NCBI GenBank assembly: GCA_039111635.1
Contig: JBCAQO010000020.1
Span: 1-64,000, forward strand
DNA length: 64,000 nucleotides
From: Heterobasidion occidentale
Lineage: Eukaryota > Basidiomycota > Agaricomycetes > Russulales > Bondarzewiaceae
Direction: 5' to 3'
The translations under genes were made by a program, and so were the position numbers. The notes under the pieces were generated by a model. The model made no database searches. It worked only from the letters and a program-made list of their open reading frames with translations, and had not been told where the DNA came from. Shown here in pieces: positions 1-11,100 of this stretch (the first letter of the stretch is position 1; every line of letters begins with the position of its first letter).

Positions 1-2792
1 ATGGCTGTTCCCGTATCCGGCATGATTAGTACAGGTGACTCGGTGAATGCTTTCCTAAGCTGTTGGAAAGCCTGCTCGCATCCTGGGGTCCATACCCAGG
101 CGTGTTCCTTCTGTGTTAACTCGAATAGCGGTCGTGCTACTTTCGAGTAATCCTTTATAAATCTGCGATAAAAATTGCAGAATCCAAGGAAGGACTGTAC
201 TTCCTTGACGCGAGTGGGCGTCGGCCACTGCGCGATTCCTTCTACCTTGACTGGATCCATTTCCAGGTGTCCATGCGATATGACGTACCCCAGGTACGTC
301 AGTTTATTCTTGTGGAAATGGCATTTCGATGGCTGCAGGTAGAGATCGTTGTCCTTCAATATTTGGAGGACCTGCCGTACGATTCGGATGTGTTCTTCCA
401 TGGTTTTGGTGAATACCAAGATGTCGTCCATGTAGATCGCAACCTTCCCCGAGTAGATGAGGTCTTTGAAGAGCGAGTTCATCATGGTTTGGAAGGTGGC
501 CGGCGAGTTCGTTAATCCGAAGTACATGACGAGGGGTTCGTACATTCCTAGATTCGTTAGGAATGCCGCCTTGTGAATATCCTTCTCGAACATCTTTATG
601 TTGTTGAACCCTGTGTCAACGTCCATGAGCGAGAGGTATTCCGCATCCTTGAGTAGGTCTAAAAGTTCCTGGATTATCGGCAGGGGGTACTTGTTCTTTA
701 CGGTTATCTCATTTAACCGTCGATAATCCATGACTGGCCGCAATTTTCCGTTCTTCTTTTTAACGAAAAAGAAGGGTGATGCGATGTGTGACTTGGATTC
801 CCTGATGAATCCCTTGGCCAGATTTTCCTCGATAAATTTCTTGAGCTCGGCCTGTTCGATAGGACTTAGACTGTAGAGTTTGGGGCGTAACGAGTGTTCC
901 ATGCCCTCCTTGATGTCAATATGATGGTCCCATGGTCTTTCCGGTGGGAGCCGTCCTTTGGGTCGTCCGGTGAATACTTCTTTGTAGTCCCAGTATTCCT
1001 TTGGTACGATTTCTTCGAATGATAACTCCGGCTTTCCCTTTGCGGCTTCTTCCGCTAAGCGCTGTGAGTTAGTATGCTTGGTCTGTTTCTTTGGTTCCAG
1101 CTCGAGCGGGTCTTCGCGCTTGCCTCTAGGTTGCGACTTATCCTTGAATTCTTTGCGCGCGCCCCAAGGCTGCGACTGATTTTCCTTGTCTTCACGCGTG
1201 CCCCTAGGCCGCGATTTGTCTTCGCGCGTACCCCAAGGTCGCGACTTTTCTTCGCGCATGCCCCAAGGCTGCGACTTTTCCTGGGTTTCGGCTCTGTGGA
1301 TGTCTACTCCTTCCTCGGAGTCGTTGTATAGTTCCAGTGCTTCTAGAGCTCCCGTTTCTAGGTACCTGACGAGGTATACTCCATCTTCGTCTAGGTTCGT
1401 GGAGGAAAGTGCGGGCTTGCCGCTACCGTCTTCCGTTGCATCTTCTTCGGCCCATGTGGGGGCTTCCATTTGTTTAGCCCGAGCGCGAAGATGCGCATTC
1501 AACCTTCGGGTCGTGAACCCCGGATCTTTAGGTATTGTCCGCGGATGTGGTACTGTGGTGTTTCCCACTTTCCGGCCTGTCCTAGGTATTCCCGCCTTTT
1601 GTGATGGGATGCTGTAGTCCGGCGCTTATAGCCCTCGGCCTCTATCCTGTTTCTCCTCGAGGGTGGGGAATATTGTCTTCTTCCTAAAGGCTCTTTTGGC
1701 CTTGACCGGCCCTCCTTGTATTAGACAGGAGGGTGGGCATCTCGTGAGGTGCAGCCCGTAGGCATGCCAGTCGACTTCTGGGTTGTGCTTTAACAACCAG
1801 TCGGTTCCTAGAATCACGTCCTCCTTTCCTATGTCCGAGACAAATAGTAAGGTTCGTTCCTGGTGCGTTCCGCGATTTTCTCCGTGAATGCGAACGCCTA
1901 TGTTTACCCGTGCGGTAATGTTTCCTAGTGATTCTCCTCCCACATGATTTATGGGGATGGGTCGAGTGGGGATGGTCGCAACTCGATGTTTCTCTACGAA
2001 CACGGCGATTAATGAAGTTGCCGGTTGCTCCACTGTCGATTAACGCAGTGGTTCTTGCCGTCCTATTGAGTCCTATGAGATCTATCTCAATTCGAAGTGA
2101 TGGTGCCCCTGTTTTTACAATCTGAGAGATCGAAGAGATCGAGATGGCTGGTCTGGGATCTTCTTCGACCTCTGCTTCTTCGCATAAGTGTGCGATTGGC
2201 GAGAACCGATTGCTTGTCGGAATAGGCGTTGGCTGGCACCTATCCGAGATCTGTTCCAAGAGATGCTGTATTTCCGAAGCTTCCGTGAGCTTCTTTTCCT
2301 GGTATCGGTTCCGTTCTGGGGTTCCTTGCATCCTTTCCCATAGGGTTTTCTTCGGCTTCTTGTTCCTTCGGTTTGGGCAGTTCCTTGCCCAGTGTCCTGG
2401 TTCACTGCAACTAAAACAAATGTCGTTGTCAGTACCTTCACGCTTCCTTTTCCTTCCCTGGTATGGCGATAGGATTGGTCTGTAAGCTTCTTGAAAAGCT
2501 TCTTCTTCCATTGACTCCGCGTGCTTCCCTGTTTGAGTTATTAGATCTTCAAAACGATCTGGTACTCCGTCCTGAAGGACTCGCACGGCGAGTTCTTTCT
2601 TGAGTCCTCTCAGGTAGTATTTCTTTTTGAGTTGGTCGTCTGCTCTGGCTAGGAGGGCGACCACCCGAATCTCTGCGTGTACTGGACCCAATTTCTGTTT
2701 CCTTGAGTGACTTTCAGTAGTCGGTCTGGTACGCTGGGCAGTCGAAAGGCTTTGTCCGGGGGTTCCGGTTCCGGGGTCTTGGCGGTACTCAT
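1..2792 (-). pseudogene. gag-pol of A1 (Gag C-terminal half, zinc knuckle, protease, start of RT), broken
   Basis: The translation matches A2 gag-pol: start MSTAK at 2792, zinc knuckle CFSCSEPGHWARNC, aspartic protease core LIDSGATGNF and downstream GTDWL, then a linker and RT beginning. Unlike A2 the frame is not continuous. A one-base deletion near 2655 fuses the leader frame to the Gag frame, and further breaks follow the protease. The linker between protease and RT holds tandem units of the SRPWGxRED type, with one unit more than in A2. By itself the copy cannot make Gag-Pol. Confidence 0.85.
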
Positions 2793-3102
2793 CTTCGCTG
2801 GCTGGGCGAAGGTTGGAGTAGTGGGGCGTGATCCGGATAGAGATGGGGAACGTAACGTATCCGTCCCTTTCGAGTAGGTATCGATATGGAGGATGATGGA
2901 GTAGCGGTCTGAACAAACTGTCGGTGATTTGGTTAAGCGCACTGCTAATGACCTCGGGTGGTTCTGCTACAAGGGTGATGGAGAGTGTGTGCGTTCGGCG
3001 TAAATCGCCTTCGTGTAAATGGAAGGTGATGACGCCGACGATCTCGGTATTTGGGGAGGGTAGTCCGTCCAGAGTGAGGCAGGGGCAGGTGAGCTCGTTC
3101 AA
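2760..3102 (-). CDS. Leader ORF of A1, YEATS-like segment (no ATG)
   Basis: This frame opens right after the LTR border (preceding in-frame TAA) and has no ATG; the first near-cognate codon is TTG at 3102. It encodes a 5' leader protein segment also present in A2. Over 2827-3055 the two copies differ at 21 sites: 3 at codon position 1, 2 at position 2 and 16 at position 3. Only five residues change, a clear coding signature for this frame and not for the overlapping ones. Motifs VITFHLHE and PPYRYLLERDGYVTFPI recall the two best conserved strands of YEATS domains, which bind acylated histone H3 lysines. That identity is an inference. Confidence 0.5.
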
Positions 3103-3103
3103 G

Positions 3104-3909
3104 TGTTAAGACCTGGTCTTCGCACGTGATGTGCCAGGAGGCTCCTGAGTCACTGAGGGACGTGCCAAATCCAAGTACGTCCGATGAAGGCACCAGCGGC
3201 TACTTGAGTGCGTAGTTCGGGATGTACGAGGGATTCGTGATGGTATCGTGTCTCCAGGAATGCACAAAGGTTTTCCCACAGATGTGCGGGTACGACCTGA
3301 TGCGGACCTGGATGGCAGTAGATATGCTGCCCACTAAAGTCGAGATAGAATACTGCTAGTCCTGTGTAGAACTCAGCCAGTATTGAGATGATGACTGAGT
3401 GGTTGAGGATGACGATAGAGAGAAGTGCAGGGCAAGTTAAACCAATGCTCAAGCAGATGTTCTATTGACAATCAAGAGTCTGGCCTATTGGCAAAGACTA
3501 TGATATAGCAGAGGTATGGCTAGTACCAAAGGTCAAGAGTAAGAACAGGTGGGGAGTAACAAAGGTGAACGAGCTGGCGATACAGGTATCTGGCTCGTTC
3601 TACATATACGCGATCCGCTTTAGGGCAAGATCTACAGAAGGTCTGTGCTCAAGGTACCAAATAGAAGCAAACGATCAACGATCGGAATGATGTAATCTAT
3701 GATGCGATCAGAGAAGCATGATGCAATCAATGATGTCAGTGATGTAACTGATCGTTAATCCAGGAACGAAAGATAAGATAAGATAACTCAATGTCCGTTG
3801 GTGAAGTCAAGGGGTCGGTCACCGGGTATAGGTCGTATCCGTTGGTCATAGACCGCGTGTCATATGATCAGGTGATCATATATCATGTGTTATGAGCCGG
3901 CTCTTAACA
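3104..3909 (-). repeat. 5' LTR of A1
   Basis: 806-bp LTR with TGTTAAGA...TCTTAACA ends, homologous to the two A2 LTRs at 3977-4786 and 12066-12874. It holds a 100-codon minus-strand frame at 3150-3452 that is conserved in A2 (see findings). The TATA-like sequence near 3600-3610 is altered compared with A2. Confidence 0.93.
3150..3452 (-). CDS. LTR-encoded ORF of family A, function unknown
   Basis: A frame of about 100 codons with no ATG (opens after an in-frame TAG; TTG at 3452) lies in the LTR half nearest the leader, downstream of the LTR TATA box in the transcript direction. The same frame occurs at 4022-4324; in the 12066 LTR small indels break it. A1 and A2-left differ here at 19 sites: 6 at codon position 1, none at position 2, 13 at position 3, so only five residues change. 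This argues for selection on a protein. The C-terminal part ends in AFIGRTWIWHVPQ. I do not recognise the family. How translation starts is unclear. Confidence 0.5.
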   Translation of the reverse strand: MSIGLTCPALLSIVILNHSVIISILAEFYTGLAVFYLDFSGQHIYCHPGPHQVVPAHLWENLCAFLETRYHHESLVHPELRTQVAAGAFIGRTWIWHVPQ

Positions 3910-3976
3910 CAGGGGAAGAACAACCCTCCAGTGATACACTTGATGGCGAGGGTGAACAGTCCTCCCATCAGTGCCT
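3910..3976. other. 67-bp spacer between A1 and A2
   Basis: Unique sequence between the two family A LTRs with no ORF or motif. Its end (GTGCC, 3972-3976) does not match the 5 bases after the A2 right LTR (CAAAC, 12875-12879). Confidence 0.7.
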
Positions 3977-4786
3977 GTTAAGACCTGGTCTTTGCACGTG
4001 ATGTGCCAGGAGGCTCCTGAGTCACTGAGGGACGTGCCAAATCCAAGTGCGTCCGATGAAAGCACCGGCGGCTAACTGTGTGCGTAATTCGGAATGCACG
4101 AGAGATTCGTGATGGTATCGTGTCTCTAGGAAAGCACAAAGGTTTTCCCACAGGTGTGAGGGTACGACCTGATGCGGACCTGGATGACAGTAGATATGCT
4201 GCCCACTAAAGTCGAGATAGAATACTGCTAGTCCTGTGTAGAACTCAGCCAGTATTGAGATGACGACTGAGTGGTTGAGGATGATGATAGAGAGAAGCGC
4301 AGGGCAAGTCAAACCGATGCTCAAGCAGATGTTCTATTGACAATCAATAATCTGGCCTACTGGCAAAGACTATGATGTAGCAGAGGTATGGCTAGTACCA
4401 AAGGTCAAGAGTAAGAACAGGTGGGGAGTAACAAAGGTGAACGAGCTGGCGAGACAGGTCTCTGGCTCGTTCTATATATACGCGATCTGCTTTAGGGCAA
4501 GATCTACAGAAGGTCTGTGCTTAAGGCACCGAGGCAAATAGAAGCAAACGATCAACGATCGAGATGATGTAATCTATGATGCAATCAGAGAAGCATGATG
4601 CAATCAGTGATGTCAGTGATGTAACTGATCGTTAATCCAGGAACGAAAGATAAGATAAGATAACTCAATGTCTGTTGGTGAAGTCAAGGGGTCGGTCACC
4701 GGGTATAGGTCATATCCGTTGGTCATAGACCGCATGTCATATGATCAGGTGATCATATATCATGTGTTATGAGCCGGCTCTTAACA
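3977..4786 (-). repeat. 3' LTR of A2
   Basis: 810-bp LTR, TGTTAAGA...TCTTAACA ends, TATATATAG box at 4472-4481 on the minus strand. Carries the intact LTR ORF frame at 4022-4324. Confidence 0.94.
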
Positions 4787-4802
4787 CCACCCCCTTTCTA
4801 AC
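4787..4802 (-). other. Polypurine tract of A2
   Basis: On the minus strand TTAGAAAGGGGGTGG directly abuts the 3' LTR. Family B and C elements here have the same core, linking the three families. Confidence 0.8.
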
Positions 4803-4967
4803 CTCGGCCTCACATATAACGCAATGGGTAATGGCCAGTTCGGTTGTGCGATATGTAGGCCAAGGCAGAAGCTGGGTAGTGCTGTGCAATGATAGAGTGG
4901 GGATTGACTAGGCGTGAGTCAGGCGAAGGGAAAACATAATGATGCATGGTCCGGGACGTTGGTTTGA

Positions 4968-5192
4968 CTAGCGTCTAGCCGGTGTCGATGGGCGTGGCAT
5001 AGGTGGAACCGGGAGTGACGGTAAAGACGGTGATGAGGAGGACTCAGGACTGGTAGGGAAAACCTGAGGGGATGGCTCAGATGGCGGCGTGTGTGCATAT
5101 GTGTCGATGTCGTGCAGAGCGCGGAGCGCGAGCTCGAGCATGACCTTGACTGCGTTGTATATGGCAACGCGCGGGTCCCGTTCGTTAGGCAT
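4968..5192 (-). CDS. Small 74-aa ORF overlapping the gag-pol stop of A2
   Basis: The ATG (5190-5192) sits five bases before the end of gag-pol, so start and stop overlap in the octamer ATGCCTAA. The product has a predicted amphipathic N-terminal helix (AIYNAVKVMLELALRALHDI) followed by a Ser/Pro-rich tail. Start-stop overlap suggests termination-reinitiation. The corresponding part of A1 is outside the window, so conservation cannot be tested. It could be a chance ORF. Confidence 0.35.
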   Translation of the reverse strand: MPNERDPRVAIYNAVKVMLELALRALHDIDTYAHTPPSEPSPQVFPTSPESSSSPSLPSLPVPPMPRPSTPARR

Positions 5193-8100
5193 TCTCCTTG
5201 GGGGGTCGATAGGAGAGATTTAGTGGTTTGTACAGCTCTGGGTTATTGTACCACTTGCTGTCTAGCAGAGGAGGGGGTGCGAGTAGAGGGTGGTCAAGGG
5301 AGAGTGGGGAGATTCCAGGTGTGGGGCTCTCTAATATAGGCCCTGCTTCGTTTGGTCCTGCTTGGCCAATCTGCTGGGTTTGAATCTCTTGCCATCGCTG
5401 TTCCCTTCTGCATATTTCTGGTTCCAACTCCGCGATAGGCGATCGGCCAAGATCGTCTTCGGTGTTCATGGTATCGGAGTTGATAGTTAATCGGCCAAGA
5501 TTACTTTCAACGTCTTTCCATAGCAGTTCGCTAGTCGGGGTGGTTCTCCAAGGGGCTTCGTCTGCTGAAGCGCTGCTCATAGTGCTTGAGCGAGGGGTGG
5601 GGTAATCCGTTTCCTGCGGTATCTCGATAGATAGCGCTGGCCGTTCTTCATGTGTGTTTAGCCTGTCAATGTCCATGCCACCTGGTAGCCGTCCAGGGGT
5701 GTCTTTAATTGATAGGTCTTCCAGTTCTCCGGCCACGTCGGATTTGCGTTGCTCGTCTTCGGAGTTTACCTGTATGTCTCCGTCAGAGTCGGGGGTACTG
5801 GGGGTGCGAGGAGGCGTGTCCTCGTCCGAGTCGATGTCTTTTACTGAGACGCGCCAAGCGCCGCTTCCATATGGTGTGTATGGCGTGGGGGGTGTTTGTT
5901 CCGTGGGTGCGGGGGAAGGGATGAGTCCTGTCAGTGAGTAGGACGTTTCCGAGTCCGTTCCTTCTTCTTCCTCAAAAACTGTGGAGAGGGGTCCTTTCCT
6001 CCATTCTCCACTGACGCTGTCTAGGTCCATAGCGTCTTCGTATTCTTCTTCGTCCGGCGAGTGATCCGAGCCTTTGTCCATATAGTCTTCATCGGCATTT
6101 TGATAAGACATATCTTCTGGATCCGGAGTGTAGTCCGAGCCTTCTTCTGATCCGTAGTCTTCGTCGGCATTTTGACGAAGTGAGTCCTTCTTCCAAGCGA
6201 GTCCCTTGGTCATTTGTCTCTCCAGGTCCTTGACTGCGCGGTATCTCCAATTTGATACTTGTTCGTCCGCATTCTTCCTGGCCCATGTTGATTTCTGGGA
6301 TTTCCTTGACTCGTGCTTGACTCCAGGGGAATATGTCGATGTGCGAGAGGAAGAGGAAGGGGCCACCTTCACTTCCCGAGCGCGTTTGCGTTTATTCATC
6401 CGAGTGTTCTTTCCTAGACTCTCTGCGTCGTAGGCGAGGTTCTTCCCTTGTCGATGCGTAATGATCTGTCCACTGGGTAACAATGGTTGGGCTTTCTTGA
6501 GTCCCAACCTGATTTCTGCCAGTGTTGCGCCGGTAGCTAGGAGCCGTCTTCCTAGCTTTGTTTTCCTGAGCTTTCGCCTGTATTCTTCATCCACCATGGA
6601 CGCTCGTATGTGTGCGACCGTGGCTCCCATGGCTAGTAGTTTCTTCCCTATTGGGTGAACAAGTAACTTGCGCCTTATGGATTCTTCCTGTACAGCGGTT
6701 TCTGCCTGTTTAACCGTTAGTCCTGCGCCTAGTAGTTTCTTTCCTGCTGATGTCTGTGTCAGCTTCCGTCTCGAGGTTTCTTCCTGTATCGTGGTCTCCG
6801 CTTGTTTGACCGTTAAACCTGCGTCGAGTAGTTTCTTCCCTGCCGAGGTCTTCATTAGCCGAATTTGTCTGTCGCACAGTTCCACTATCTGGTTTCTGTC
6901 GAGTGCGAGTTGTAATTCCCGAATAGACGGCTTCATGCCTCGGATTGCCAGTGGGTATTTCCTGTGGAAGTCGCTAACTTCCTCCTTTGCGTTCTTGACC
7001 GCGTCCGCTGATTCCCATGAGTTGTCGGATTCTGGGTACCCTTTCCATTTGACTAGGTATTGTAGGGTCTTCCAACGTCCAAAGCGGCGGGATGCTATAA
7101 TTCTTTCGACCTCAAATTCTTCCTGTCCTTCGATGAGGTCGGGTGGAGGTTTCCTATAGTTTGGACCGTGAGTGGTGTTCTCCTTGTACATGGTTAACCG
7201 CGAGGCGTGGAAGACATTATGTATCTTCTTCCAATTCTTCGGCAATTCCAGCCGATAGTTAACCGTTCCTATGGTGTCCAAAATCTTGAATGGCCCGAAT
7301 CTTTTTGGCCTTAACTTCTCCGAGGGGTGATCCGTGTGTATGTTTTTTCCGTCGAGCCATACTTGATCGCCTTTCTTGAATGGGGGAAGTTCTACCCCAA
7401 ACCTGTCGTGCTGAGTCTTCATGGATTCGGCTGCAATTTCCAAACTGGCCCGTGCTTCTTGCTGTGCCTTCTTTAACAGTTCTAGGCGCTTGTCGGCAGT
7501 GGGTACATTCGTGTGCCCGACGATTGCAGGGTATGCCCTTGGCTGGTATCCATGAAGGAGCTCGAACGGTGAGATCTTGGTCGCCGAGTGCTGGTGTGAG
7601 TTGTGGGCGTATTCCGCATAGGGAATGAGTTCGGCCCAGTCGTCCTGTGTGGAGCTGCAAAATGCCCTAAGGTATTGCTCCAGTTCCTGGTTCATCCGTT
7701 CCGTTGCTCCATCCGTCTGTGGGTGGTAGGCTGTGCTAAGGGATGACTTGATTCCTAATTCTTTTAACAGCGCTTGCGCTACTTTAGACGCGAATTGTGT
7801 TCCGCGGTCCGAAATTATCTTGTCCGGTAGTCCATACCGTCGCCATGTGTGATCTAGGAGTAATTTCGCCGTACCGTCGGAATCGATCGTCTTCTTGCAA
7901 GGGGTGATGATCGTTGTCTTCGTTAACCGATCCGTGACCACGTGTATTGAGTCGTATCCTTTTGACTCCAGGAGGTCTGTAATAAAATCCATAGTGATTG
8001 TTCCGAATGGTCGGTCCGGTATCTCCGTAGGCTGTAACGGCACCATTGTCGGGTGTGTGTCGTTCTTTGTTGATTGACATATTGTGCATCCTTCCACGTA

Positions 8101-11100
8101 TTGTTGTACCGTGTTAGACATTCCGGGCCAAGTATAGTCTTGACCGACTGACGCCAGGGTACCTCTAACTCCTGGATGTCCCGCTGTTCGGTTGTCGTGA
8201 TGTCGTTTGATTATGTCCTTTCGTAGTTCTCCGTTTGACGGTACGTAAACCTTTCCGTGATGTAGTACAAGGCCGTCCTCTTCGTTCCATTCCTGCAAGC
8301 CTTTCTTGAGGGATCTTGGTCCGAGTTTATTGACCTGTTTCAGTATTTCCAATAGCCAGGGGTCTTTCCTGTTTCCTGCTATGATGCGGTCCCTAAGCTC
8401 CGTCTCAATCATGGTAACCGCCGTTCTTCCCGTTGCCCTAAGGTGGAAGATCTTCTGTGGATCGAGAGGTTCTATCCAATCTGTTACGCCGAGATGGGCA
8501 GATCGGATGTTTGTTGCTTCTGTGAAGGGGATCCGGGAGTTTGGCTGGGCTGATTTATCGAAAATTTCCGGCCCCAGGAGGACTTCTCCCGAATTGTCTA
8601 ATTCCACCCCCTCTTTATGGTCTGGCCTCCGAGACAGACCGTCCGATTTATTCGTGGTCCCCACCTTGTGCGTGAGTTTGTAGTCGAAGCGTGACAAATA
8701 AAGCGACCACCGGGCTTGTCGACAATTTAGTTTCTGCGATGTCCTGAACCATTCCAGATTCTTGTGATCGGTCCAGACGTCGACCTGGTGTGTGGTGCCT
8801 TCCAAGTAATGTCTCCATGCTTCGAACGACCGTACTACCGCCAGAAGTTCCTTGTTGTATATTGGGTAGTTTCGTTCTGCGGGTGCAAGGGATTTCGATA
8901 TATAGGCACATGGGTGCCACTTGCCGTCCTTGGCCTGTTGCGAGAGTACTGCACCTGTAGCAAAATCAGAGGCATCGCATTCGATGCGGAATGGCTGTTC
9001 CGTATCCGGCATGATTAGTACAGGTGACTCTGTGAATGCTTTCCGAAGTCGTTGGAAAGCCTCCTCGCATCCTGGGGTCCATTCCCAGGCGTGTTCCTTC
9101 TGTGTTAACTCGAATAGCGGTCGCGCTACTTTCGAGTAATCCTTTATAAATCTGCGATAAAAATTGCAGAATCCAAGGAAGGACTGTACTTCCTTGACGC
9201 GAGTGGGCGTCGGCCACTGCGCGATTCCTTCTACCTTGACTGGGTCCATTTCCAAGTGTCCATGCGATATGACGTACCCCAAGGACGTCAGTTTGTTCTT
9301 GTGGAAATGGCATTTTGGTGGTTGCAGGTAGAGATCATTGTCCTTCAATATTTGGAGGACCTTTCGTACGATTCGGATGTGTTCTTCCATGGTTTTGGTA
9401 AATACCAAGATGTCGTCCATGTAGATTGCTACCTTCCCCGAGTAGATGAGGTCCTTGAAAAGCGAGTTCATCATTGTTTGGAAGGTTGCCGGCGAGTTCG
9501 TCAATCCGAAGTACATGACGAGGGGTTCGTACATTCCTAGATTCGTTAGGAATGCCGCCTTGTGAATATCCTTCTCGAACATCTTTATGTTGTTGAACCC
9601 TGTGTCAACGTCCATGAGCGAGAGGTATTCCGCGTCCTTGAGTAGATCTAAAAGTTCCTGGATTATCGGCAGGGGGTACTTGTTCTTTACGGTTATCTCG
9701 TTTAACCGTCGATAATCCATGACTGGCTGCAATTTTCCATTCTTCTTCTTGACGAAAAAGAAGGGTGACGCGATGTGTGATTTGGATTCCCTGATGAATC
9801 CCTTGGCCAGATTTTCCTCGATAAATTTCTTGAGCTCGGCCTGTTCGACAGGACTTAGACTGTAGAGTTTGGGGCGTAACGAGTGTTCCATGCCCTCCTT
9901 GATGTCGATGTGGTGGTCCCACGGTCTTTCCGGTGGGAGCTGTCCTTTAGGTCGTCCGGTGAATACTTCTTTATAGTCCCAGTATTCCTTTGGTACGATT
10001 TCTTCGAATGATAACTCCGGCTTTCCTTTTGCGGCTTCTTCCGCTAAGCGCTGTGAGTTAGTGTGCTTGGTCTGTTTCTTTGGTTCCGGCCCGAGCGGGT
10101 CTTCGCGCTTGCCCCTAGGCAGCGACTTGTTCCTAAATTCCTTGCGCGTGCCCCAAGGCCGCGACTGATTTTCCTTGTCTTCACGCGCGCCCCTAGGCCG
10201 TGACTTTTCTTCGCGCATGCCCCAAGGCTGCGACTTTTCCTGGGTTTCGGCTCTGTGGATGTCTACTCCTTCCTCGGAGTCGTTGTACAGTTCCAGTGCT
10301 TCTAGAGCTCCCATTTCTAGGTACCTGACGAGGTATACTCCATCTTCGTCTAGGTTCGTGGAGAAAAGTGCGGGATTGCCGCCACCGTCTTCCGTTGCAT
10401 CTTCTTCGGCCCATGTCGGGGCATCCATTTGTTTAGCCCGGGCGCGAAGATGCGCATTCAACCTTTGGGTTGTGAACCCCGGATCTTTAGGTATTGTCCG
10501 CGGATGTGGTACTGTGGTGTTTCCCACTTTCCGGCCTTTCCTAGGTATTCCCGCCTTCTGTGATGGGACACTGTAGTCCCGGTGCTGATAGCTCTCGGCC
10601 TCTATCCTGTTCTCCTCGAGAGTGGGGAATATTGTTTTCTTCTTGAAGGCTCTTTTGGCCTTGACCGGCCCTCCTTGTATTAGGCAGGAGGGTGGGCATC
10701 TTGTGAGGTGCAGCCCGTAGGCGTGCCAGTCGACTTCTGGGTTGTGCTTCAACAACCAGTCGGTTCCTAAAATAACGTCCTCTTTTCCTATGTCCGAGAC
10801 AAATAATGAGGTCCGTTCCTGATGTGTCCCGTGATTTTCTCCATGAATGCGGACACCTAGATTTGCCCGTGCAGTAATGGGCTTTCCTAATTGTTCTCCT
10901 CCCACATGGGTTATGGGGATGGGTCGAGTGGGGATAGTCGCAACTCGATGTTCTTCTACAAACCGGCGATTAATAAAATTGCCGGTTGCTCCGCTATCAA
11001 TTAATGCGGAGGTCCTTGCCGTCCTGTTGGCTCCTATGAGGTCTACTTCGATTCGAAGTGATGGTGCACCCGTTTTTACAATCTGGGAGATCAAAGAGAT

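Larger units (their letters stand above)
1..3909 (-). mobile_element. Ty3/gypsy chromoviral retrotransposon family A, copy A1 (5' part only)
   Basis: The copy lies on the minus strand: 5' LTR at 3104-3909, leader, gag, protease and the start of the RT region; the rest lies beyond position 1. The whole stretch aligns with 8993-12874 of copy A2 at roughly 90-95 % identity by eye. Internal reading frames are interrupted, so the copy is decayed. Comparing A1 with A2 is what allows the coding-constraint tests reported for this family. Confidence 0.93.

Noticed and set aside
2945..3193. Frame across the A1 LTR border containing DSGASWHIT, like a Copia protease motif
   Set aside because: The match is short and lies across the LTR junction; the neighbouring LTR and leader frames are the ones with third-position constraint.
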